A program made the position numbers and the translations under genes. Under the pieces are notes generated by a model. That model worked only from the letters and a program-made list of their open reading frames with translations, had not been told where the DNA came from and made no database searches. A stretch of 7,111 nt of DNA, taken from an uncultured Lachnospiraceae bacterium. Lineage in GTDB: Bacteria; Bacillota; Clostridia; Lachnospirales; Lachnospiraceae. Positions 1 to 4,674 of the stretch are shown one piece after another; position 1 is the first letter of the stretch; each line of letters opens with the position of its first letter. The stretch covers positions 1 to 7,111 of the forward strand of contig CANQQN010000098.1 in assembly GCA_947625995.1 (NCBI GenBank). The letters are read 5' to 3'.

Positions 1-1
1 C

Positions 2-319
2 ATTGAGACAGTGAAACTTATCTATCATCTGGTGAAGGAGCGCGGATTGACCAGTACAGAAGCCGCGGCGCACACCATTCCGCTGATCCATACCAACCCC
101 ATACCGGGCTGTGAGACAAAAAATGCCCGTTTCTTTTCGGAAAGAGGGATGTCATATCTGATCACCTCTCCGAAAGAACAGGCAAAAATGGCTGTCACCT
201 TATGCAGTGACAAAGATACGATAGAAAAAATGACACTTGCACAGCGGGCCAACATCAACCCTTATGCGGCCCACGATCTCTGTGATTTTATCATACAAAG
301 GATGGGTGAAAGAACATGA
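2..319 (+). CDS. 3' end of a UgtP/MGDG-synthase-type glycosyltransferase (partial)
   Basis: The reading frame is open to the left edge of the window, so only the last 105 or so residues are present and the true start lies outside. The fragment resembles the C-terminal half of MurG-like GT-B enzymes of the processive diacylglycerol glucosyltransferase/MGDG synthase family. The key signature is TNPIPGCETKNARFFSERG, which matches the family pattern P-[IL]-P-G-x-E-x-x-N-A-x-[FY]-[FL], the part of the C-terminal Rossmann domain that contacts the sugar nucleotide. It is followed by the usual terminal helices (SDKDTIEKM, then NPYAAHDLCDFI). Such enzymes transfer hexose from a UDP-sugar to diacylglycerol at the inner face of the membrane. 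The stop overlaps the next start as ATGA, so the two genes are probably translationally coupled, and the acyltransferase neighbour fits a lipid role. The exact sugar donor and acceptor cannot be told from this fragment. Confidence 0.8.
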   Translation: METVKLIYHLVKERGLTSTEAAAHTIPLIHTNPIPGCETKNARFFSERGMSYLITSPKEQAKMAVTLCSDKDTIEKMTLAQRANINPYAAHDLCDFIIQRMGERT

Positions 320-1011
320 TCCCACAGTATATCTTTTATATTTTCATGGGATTCTTCAGCGGAAGCATTCTGTACAGCTATCTGATCCCCAAATACCTGA
401 AGCATATTGATATTACGGCGTCTTCCCGGGATCATAATCCCGGCGCCGCCAATGTATTCATAAACGCAGGCATTCCTATGGGTATTCTGGCGGTTTTCTG
501 TGATGTTGTCAAAGGCCTGCTTCCCATTCGTCATGCCATCCGGGCGCTTCCAGCAGGCAATCCTCTGTTTGCTCTGGTCTTGTGCGCGCCTGTGTTTGGC
601 CACGCCTTTTCCCCTCTCAGAAAAGGAAAAGGCGGCAAAGCAATTGCCGTCTCTTTCGGTGTCCTTTTGGGGCTGCTCCCCGCCTATTATCACGCGGTGA
701 TACTGGCGGCAGCCTTGATCTTCCTCTCTGTCTGCGTAGTGATCAGACCTCACCGTCTGCGGGTGGTCTGCGCTTTCCTTTTTCTCTGTCTGTGGACGCT
801 CCGGACCACAAAAGATCTGGGGATCCTTATCGGCGTCCTGCTGCTGTCCTGTGCGGTGCTTTGGAGGCACCGGCTGACAGAAGGCAGTGAAACTGTGGAG
901 CTTTCTCTCTTTTTTCTTCCTCCGGTATTTACGAAAACGACTACCCGGAGTTTTTTCAAAGCCCCCATTGACAGGGACATTTCTTCGGAAAGCCCGGATA
1001 AACGGCAATAA
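316..1011 (+). CDS. Divergent PlsY-family glycerol-3-phosphate acyltransferase-like membrane protein
   Basis: A 231-aa hydrophobic protein with about five or six membrane segments (near residues 5-25, 52-70, 84-98, 112-138, 139-160 and 168-183). All three PlsY cytosolic motifs can be located but are altered. Motif 1 reads SRDHNPGAANVF (38-48) where classical PlsY has GSGNPGATN. Motif 2 reads GHAFSPLRKGKGGKAIAV (95-112) against GHxxPVFLxFKGGKGVAT. Motif 3 reads RHRLTEGSE (184-192) against HRxNIxRLxxGxE. Classical PlsY moves the acyl group from acyl-phosphate to glycerol-3-phosphate, making lysophosphatidate. The changes in motifs 1 and 2 suggest a paralogue clade whose substrate may differ. 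A polar tail of about 38 residues follows motif 3 and is longer than usual. The start is fixed by the ATGA overlap with the upstream glycosyltransferase, with a purine stretch AAAGGATGGG just before. It ends only 3 bp before a convergent small gene. Confidence 0.8.
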   Translation: MIPQYIFYIFMGFFSGSILYSYLIPKYLKHIDITASSRDHNPGAANVFINAGIPMGILAVFCDVVKGLLPIRHAIRALPAGNPLFALVLCAPVFGHAFSPLRKGKGGKAIAVSFGVLLGLLPAYYHAVILAAALIFLSVCVVIRPHRLRVVCAFLFLCLWTLRTTKDLGILIGVLLLSCAVLWRHRLTEGSETVELSLFFLPPVFTKTTTRSFFKAPIDRDISSESPDKRQ

Positions 1012-1014
1012 GGA

Positions 1015-1188
1015 TCACTCCTCTTTTTTGTCGTCTTTATCTTTTGATTTGAAGATTTTATCCTTAAAGGCGAGTAAAACTACAATAGCTACCGCAACAA
1101 GCAACAGCACCACATACAGTACGATGTTTGCGTTATCCCCGGTTGCGGCGGCCGCCATCAGCGTGGCAACGATCTGTGCATTGAACAT
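1015..1188 (-). CDS. Small single-span membrane protein, 57 aa, sorting-signal-like
   Basis: This small gene has a near-perfect ribosome binding site (AAGGAGGA, 6 nt before ATG). The protein begins MFNAQIVATLMAAAATGDN, continues into one hydrophobic span (about residues 21-41, NIVLYVVLLLVAVAIVVLLA), and ends in a highly charged Lys/Asp/Glu tail (KDKIFKSKDKDDKKEE). The order TGDN, hydrophobic span, positive residues resembles the C-terminal cell-wall sorting signal of Gram-positive surface proteins, but no secretory signal peptide or mature domain precedes it and the LPxT/NPxT proline is absent. It may instead be a free-standing membrane microprotein with a cytosolic tail. It lies about 60 nt beyond the 3' end of rnpB on the same strand, with a hairpin between, and I see no clear promoter of its own. 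It is convergent with the plsY-like gene, with 3 bp between stops. Function unknown. Confidence 0.75.
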   Translation of the reverse strand: MFNAQIVATLMAAAATGDNANIVLYVVLLLVAVAIVVLLAFKDKIFKSKDKDDKKEE

Positions 1189-1194
1189 GTTCCA

Positions 1195-1202
1195 TCCTCC
1201 TT
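1195..1202 (-). promoter_or_regulatory. Strong Shine-Dalgarno site of the 57-aa protein gene
   Basis: On the minus strand the sequence is AAGGAGGA, six bases before the ATG at 1188. It is the best ribosome binding site in the window and is the main reason for calling this small gene real. Confidence 0.8.
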
Positions 1203-1221
1203 CTGAAAGAGCCTTTTTAAG

Positions 1222-1248
1222 TGCCCCGCATTGCGGGGCATTCTTTTA
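1222..1248 (+). terminator. Hairpin with T-rich tail, probable terminator for the + strand lipid operon
   Basis: TGCCCCGCA and TGCGGGGCA form a GC-rich stem of 8 bp with a 3-nt loop, followed on the + strand by TTCTTTTA. On the minus strand the bases after the stem are CTTAAAAAGG, which is not a U tract, so rnpB transcripts would be poorly stopped. The + strand transcript that would end here is the glycosyltransferase/plsY-like mRNA, whose last stop is at 1011. That mRNA would therefore run antisense across the whole 57-aa gene. The stem may also act as a 3' processing or protective hairpin for rnpB. Confidence 0.5.
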
Positions 1249-1249
1249 T

Positions 1250-1602
1250 GCAAGCAAAACGATAAGCCGGGTTATGTCGCGGGTGATCATCTATCTCGGA
1301 CTGTCGTTACCGACAGCCTCCAGCGACCTACCTGAAAGCAGACCGGGCCGATCTGTCGCTTTCTGTTCGGTCTTGCTTCGGATGGGGTTTACATGTGCCC
1401 CTGCCGTTACCGGCAAGGCGGTAGGCTCTTACTCTACCCTTCCACCCTTACACTGCGGCGAACCGCAATGCGGTATATTTCTGTTGCACTGGCCTTGGAG
1501 TCGCCTCCACCGGACGTTATCCGGCATCCTGCCCTGTGAAGCCCGGACTTTCCTCAACCGGCGCCTTTCGGCCTGCCGGCTGCGATCACCTGTTTTACTT
1601 GC
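1250..1602 (-). ncRNA. rnpB: RNase P RNA, bacterial type A
   Basis: The catalytic RNA of ribonuclease P, which trims the 5' leader of pre-tRNAs. On the minus strand the conserved blocks appear in order: GAGGAAAGTCCGGGCTTC (near 1539-1556), the P15 loop region with TAAACCCC (about 1384-1391), then TAGATGATCACCC (1281-1293), and the 3' block ATAACCCGGCTTAT (1262-1275). The ends are set by the P1 helix: GCAAGTAAAAC at the 5' end (1602-1592) pairs over 11 bp, with one G-T wobble, with GTTTTGCTTGC at the 3' end (1260-1250). That gives about 353 nt, normal for type A. The tRNA 3'-CCA-binding loop L15 appears altered (see findings). The gene has its own promoter upstream at 1688-1716. Confidence 0.96.
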
Positions 1603-1607
1603 TCTTT

Positions 1608-1638
1608 ATCAGATCATGAACCATGTTCACGACCTGAT
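1608..1638 (-). other. 14-bp hairpin in the 5' leader of the rnpB precursor
   Basis: On the minus strand ATCAGGTCGTGAAC and GTTCATGATCTGAT pair over all 14 positions (two G-T wobbles) around an ATG triloop. It sits between the predicted transcription start (about 1681) and the mature rnpB 5' end (about 1602), ending 5 nt before P1. No T tract follows on either strand, so it is not a terminator. It may guide 5' processing of the precursor; this is inference. Confidence 0.6.
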
Positions 1639-1687
1639 CTGATCCGTCAAACACCTTGCTTTGCTCGGCGCTTGACTCATCGCGCTT

Positions 1688-1716
1688 ATTGTATCATGAT
1701 TTTCCGGAAATGTCCA
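1688..1716 (-). promoter_or_regulatory. Promoter of rnpB (sigma-A type, extended -10)
   Basis: Minus strand TGGACA (1716-1711), 17-bp spacer, TACAAT (1693-1688), with TG one base before the -10. Both boxes match consensus at 5 of 6 positions. The start point would be near 1681, giving an 80-nt leader before mature rnpB. It is back-to-back with the + strand promoter at 1757-1785. Confidence 0.75.
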
Positions 1717-1756
1717 TAAAAACCTGCCGTGCTTCCTCACAAACAAGCCTCGGCTC

Positions 1757-1785
1757 TTGACATCATATAAGATCTATGGTATGCT
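1757..1785 (+). promoter_or_regulatory. Promoter of the CNNM/CorC transporter leader (extended -10)
   Basis: TTGACA (1757-1762, perfect -35), 17-bp spacer, TATGCT (1780-1785), with an extended -10 TG at 1777-1778. The start would be near 1792. No convincing second promoter is visible between the leader terminator (to 1957) and the transporter start at 2006, so transcription of that gene probably begins here and must pass the terminator. Confidence 0.7.
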
Positions 1786-1823
1786 TGACCTAGTTTAAAG
1801 AAAGGAAGGTACATATTACATCC

Positions 1824-1901
1824 ATGGATGACAGTGACGATAGTGATTCTGACTATTTCTCATGTAACGGCTTCCTATATACCATTATTCTGATCGAATA
1901 G
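1824..1901 (+). CDS. Putative acidic leader peptide, 25 aa, upstream of the Mg2+ transporter gene
   Basis: An ATG-initiated 25-codon ORF beginning MDDSDDSDSDYFSCNG and ending in a hydrophobic stretch (FLYTIILIE). Six of the first ten residues are Asp. It lies wholly inside the transcribed leader, preceded by the purine tract AAAGGAAGG (1801-1809). The 14-nt spacing is long, so initiation may be weak; an in-frame ATT at 1815 would be better spaced but is a rare start. The stop at 1901 is 12 nt before an intrinsic terminator. Acidic N-terminal runs can destabilise the translating ribosome when Mg2+ is low, as shown for E. coli MgtL, and the gene downstream belongs to a Mg2+ transporter family. 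A Mg2+-sensing leader role is therefore a reasonable but untested inference. A second ATG at 1828 opens an overlapping 21-aa frame with no evident logic. Confidence 0.45.
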   Translation: MDDSDDSDSDYFSCNGFLYTIILIE

Positions 1902-1912
1902 TTTTTCCGCAG

Positions 1913-1957
1913 ACATAACTTGTATTGTAACGAGACGATACAGGCTGTGTTTTTTTT
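1913..1957 (+). terminator. Intrinsic terminator/attenuator in the leader of the CNNM/CorC gene
   Basis: CTTGTATTGT (1919-1928) pairs with ACGATACAGG (1935-1944) over 10 bp, with two G-T wobbles, around the loop AACGAG. ACA (1913-1915) with TGT (1946-1948) can add three more pairs. One G then leads into eight T residues (1950-1957). It lies about 120 nt after the predicted start and 48 bp before the transporter ATG, so it would stop transcription before the gene. The identical heptamer GACGATA at 1836-1842 can compete for the same 5' arm, offering a weak antiterminator. Confidence 0.65.
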
Positions 1958-2005
1958 GCGTATTTTTACTATTTAATTGAAATCGTTTTTGAAAGGATAT
2001 TGCAT

Positions 2006-3274
2006 ATGAAAGCCGACATACTCTCATTGATCATAATTGCGGTCTGCATTATTTTGTCCGCCTATTTCTCTTCCACCGAAACAGCCTTTTCTTCCCTGAA
2101 CCGGATCCGCATGAAAAATCTGGCGGAAAACGGCAACAAACGGGCAGGGCTTGTAATGAAGCTTTACGGAAATTATGACAAGCTGCTGTCGACCATTCTG
2201 ATCGGCAATAACATCGTCAATATCGCCGCCTCTGCCCTCGCTACCGTTATCTTTGTACGGATCTTGGGAGAAGGATCCGGCTCTGCGGTTTCCATTGGGG
2301 TGATCACCGTTTTGGTACTGTTTTTCGGTGAGATCACGCCAAAAAGCCTTGCAAAAGAATTTCCGGAAAAGTTTGCTATGTTTTCCGCGCCTTTTTTAAG
2401 CTTTCTGGTGACGGTTTTAACACCCGTCAACTATATTTTTGTACTGTGGAAAAAGCTGGTGACGCTGCTGTTTCATTCCAATGAAGACGCCTCCATCACA
2501 GAAGAAGAATTGCTGACCATCGTTGACGAGGCCGAGCAGGAAGGCGGCATTGACGAGCAGGAAAGCGAACTGATCCGAAGCGCCATCGAATTCAACGAAC
2601 TGGAGGCTATCGATATCTTTACGCCCCGCGTGGACGTGGTCGGCATCCCTGCCGGCAGCACGAAGGAGGAAATCGCAAAGGTGTTTATCGAGACCGGCTA
2701 TTCCCGGCTGCCCGTCTACGAAGAGTCGCTGGACAATATCATCGGTATCATTCACCAGAAGGATTTTCACAATAAAGTTTACCATACCGACCTTCCTCTG
2801 GATGCGATCATCCATCCGGCCATCTACATTACGAAGACCATGAAGATCGATGATCTTCTGTCCCATCTGCAGAAGGCAAAATCCCATTTTGCAGTCATTA
2901 CAGATGAATACGGCGGTACGGAAGGCATCGTCACCATGGAAGACATTCTGGAAGAGCTTGTGGGAGAGATCTGGGATGAACACGACGAGGTAGTGGAAGA
3001 ATTTCAGCAGCTGTCTGAAAACCGCTACAAGGTACTTGGCTCCGCAAATGTGGATAAGATGTTTGAATTCTTTGATATAGAAGGAGAAGCTGACTCCTCT
3101 TCCGTAAGCGGTTGGGCAATGGAACAGATCGGCGAGATCCCCAAAGTCGGGGACGCTTTCGATTATAAAAATCTTTCCGCCGTAGTTCATCAGGTAGAAA
3201 ACAAACGTGTACTGGAGATCATCGTCACCGTCCACGATCCTGTAGAAGAGGAGGACGACCAAAAGGACGATTAA
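2006..3274 (+). CDS. CNNM/CorC (HlyC/CorC, UPF0053) family Mg2+ transporter
   Basis: A 422-aa integral membrane protein of the CNNM/CorC/MpfA family, linked to Mg2+ (and Co2+) export or homeostasis. Residues 1-185 form the DUF21 transmembrane domain with its three signature segments: FSSTETAFSS (21-30), IGNNIVNI (66-73) and FFGEITPKS (106-114). A helical linker (NEDASITEEELLTIVDEAEQ, 159-178) leads to a CBS pair (about 205-325) that begins TPRVDVV and carries the hallmark TDEYGGTEGIVTMEDILEEL (299-318), the ATP-binding region, then VGEIWDEHDE. The C-terminal CorC_HlyC domain spans about 335-412, followed by an acidic tail. Length and order match full-length family members. The ATG at 2006 is chosen over the TTG at 2000 because GAAAGGA (1991-1997) is 8-9 nt from the ATG but only 2 nt from the TTG. 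The gene sits behind the leader ORF and terminator. Confidence 0.93.
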   Translation: MKADILSLIIIAVCIILSAYFSSTETAFSSLNRIRMKNLAENGNKRAGLVMKLYGNYDKLLSTILIGNNIVNIAASALATVIFVRILGEGSGSAVSIGVITVLVLFFGEITPKSLAKEFPEKFAMFSAPFLSFLVTVLTPVNYIFVLWKKLVTLLFHSNEDASITEEELLTIVDEAEQEGGIDEQESELIRSAIEFNELEAIDIFTPRVDVVGIPAGSTKEEIAKVFIETGYSRLPVYEESLDNIIGIIHQKDFHNKVYHTDLPLDAIIHPAIYITKTMKIDDLLSHLQKAKSHFAVITDEYGGTEGIVTMEDILEELVGEIWDEHDEVVEEFQQLSENRYKVLGSANVDKMFEFFDIEGEADSSSVSGWAMEQIGEIPKVGDAFDYKNLSAVVHQVENKRVLEIIVTVHDPVEEEDDQKDD

Positions 3275-3318
3275 AAGCTCCGGCTTTCTTCACCGGATCT
3301 GAACAGTTTCTATACGAT

Positions 3319-3351
3319 AAAGGGGCAGCCAAATATCCGGCCGCCCCTTTT
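3319..3351. terminator. Bidirectional intrinsic terminator between convergent operons
   Basis: AAAGGGGC (3319-3326) pairs with GCCCCTTT (3343-3350), continued inside by GCC/GGC after an A-C mismatch, with the loop AAATATCC. The + strand tail TTTTAATAT serves the transporter gene ending at 3274. The A-rich left flank gives a shorter T run on the minus strand, serving the ABC operon whose last stop is at 3385. Confidence 0.85.
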
Positions 3352-3384
3352 AATATCAAAGAGCAAGACTATCTTTCAATTCTT

Positions 3385-4674
3385 CTACTCAGCCTTTTTA
3401 AGCAGCTTCAGGATACTCTGCCGTTTTCCATAGTGAAGTACAGATGCAGAATAGATCCTGACAGAGATCAAGGCAAGCACCACAATAGCTGCCAGCATGA
3501 TCCCCAGCGAAACCAGCATCTCCCATGTTTTGATCCCGCCGTTTAACAGCCGCGACGGCACCATAAAGGGCGCGGAAAACGGAAAGTACATAGCGACTTT
3601 CTGCAATGTCCCGTTTGCCGATGTGGTGATCGTGGTAAAATATCCAAGATAAAAGGAGGCCACCGCCATAAGGCTCACCGGCATCATAGCGGAATTCAGA
3701 TCTTCGATCTTGCTGACAGAAGCGCCGCAGACCGCGTTCAGCATAGCAAACAGCGCATATCCCAATATAAAATAGGCGATGAGGAATACCGCCGTGTAGG
3801 GCGTGATTGCCGAAAGAGAAACCGGTGCGCCAAACAGTACAAACCCATCCGGAATAAACAGCATGCAGCAGATCACCGCGAACAGCAGAATCCCGCCAAA
3901 CTGCATAAGACCAAGGGCGCCCATGGCAAGACATTTTCCAATAAGGATACGGGAAGGCTTTGCAGATACCACAAGGGTCTCCATGACGCGGGTTGTCTTC
4001 TCCGTGGCAACAGACATGGCCACACCGTAACCATAATAATAAATGGCAAAAAACATGAGCATGGTGAAAATAATGCCTAAAACATAACCTGTTACATTCA
4101 GATCCCCTACCATCTCTTCCTCAAATCCAAGAGGCTGGGACATATCCGCGATCACCGTCTGGTCGATGCCTAGAGCCGAAAGCGTCTGGGACACATAGGC
4201 GTCACTGAGTATCTCCGCTATGGTATCGGCGGAAACGCCTGACATAAAATCCCGATTGACCACGTGGATAAAGGGTCTCTTGTCCTGCTCCGTCAGCCAG
4301 ACTACAGAGACAGAATGGTCTTCTTCCATCTTCTTCCTGTATCCGTCTATATCCGTTTCTTTTCCTTTTTCAAACCTGATATCCGGATAGCCTTCCGACA
4401 ACGCATCCATTCCACCGGGGATCAGGTTTGCTTCATCCACATAATAGCAGACATCGGTGCCTTCTTCCGCCCCGTCATTGCCTGTTTCCGCCGGCGCTTC
4501 TTCCGCCCCGCTCTCCTCCTGTTTTTCTCCTTCTCCCGAGAAAAGCGAAATTCCCTTTGGCACAAGGCTCAATATCAGAATGGCTGCCACGATGATCACC
4601 GTAGAGATGATAAACGCTTTTTTCTTTACGACATCCTTTAACGTAAATTCAAATACAGTCCATACCTGTTTCAC
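3385..4674 (-). CDS. NatB-like ABC-2 type transporter permease
   Basis: A 429-aa permease of the ABC-2 (NatB/YhaP-like) exporter family. One membrane segment (about 20-40) is followed by a large extracytoplasmic domain (41-195). Five or so further segments then lie between 195 and 409 (about 195-215, 245-273, 290-316, 330-350 and 385-409). The stretch ATEKTTRVMETLVVSAKPSR (223-242), a cytosolic coupling region after the second segment, is characteristic of NatB-type permeases. Residues 47-73 are a Gly/Glu/Ala-rich low-complexity insert right after the first segment. NatAB pairs export Na+ in Bacillus subtilis, but many relatives export antimicrobials or have unknown cargo, so substrate is open. 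The GTG start at 4674 overlaps the ATPase stop by 4 bp (GTGA), so the two are coupled. It is the last gene of the operon, with the terminator at 3319-3351. Confidence 0.9.
   Translation of the reverse strand: MKQVWTVFEFTLKDVVKKKAFIISTVIIVAAILILSLVPKGISLFSGEGEKQEESGAEEAPAETGNDGAEEGTDVCYYVDEANLIPGGMDALSEGYPDIRFEKGKETDIDGYRKKMEEDHSVSVVWLTEQDKRPFIHVVNRDFMSGVSADTIAEILSDAYVSQTLSALGIDQTVIADMSQPLGFEEEMVGDLNVTGYVLGIIFTMLMFFAIYYYGYGVAMSVATEKTTRVMETLVVSAKPSRILIGKCLAMGALGLMQFGGILLFAVICCMLFIPDGFVLFGAPVSLSAITPYTAVFLIAYFILGYALFAMLNAVCGASVSKIEDLNSAMMPVSLMAVASFYLGYFTTITTSANGTLQKVAMYFPFSAPFMVPSRLLNGGIKTWEMLVSLGIMLAAIVVLALISVRIYSASVLHYGKRQSILKLLKKAE

Noticed and set aside
262..1008. A 248-codon minus strand frame opposite the plsY-like gene
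   Set aside because: It is the antisense shadow of a gene with recognisable PlsY motifs; its translation is low-complexity and basic, without family features.
1222..1240. The GC stem as a minus strand intrinsic terminator of rnpB
   Set aside because: On that strand it is followed by CTTAAAAAGG rather than a T run, so it is a poor terminator in that direction.
887..1642. A 251-codon open frame on the + strand across the plsY end and the rnpB region
   Set aside because: It runs antisense through RNase P RNA, whose conserved blocks are unmistakable, and shows no protein family resemblance or ribosome binding site.
1828..1893. Alternative 21-codon leader frame starting at the second ATG (MTVTIVILT...)
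   Set aside because: It is even further from the purine tract and its sequence has no regulatory logic; kept only as a competing start for the leader.
1792..1960. M-box Mg2+ riboswitch, T-box or another known riboswitch class in the transporter leader
   Set aside because: I do not see the M-box conserved blocks nor the T-box AGGGTGGNACCGCG element, and the leader is short; a covariance model scan would settle it.
2000..2005. TTG start two codons before the ATG of the CNNM/CorC gene
   Set aside because: The Shine-Dalgarno GAAAGGA is only 2 nt from the TTG but 8-9 nt from the ATG at 2006.
2417..3262. A 281-codon minus strand frame inside the CNNM/CorC gene
   Set aside because: It mirrors the CBS and CorC domain coding region and shows no domain of its own.
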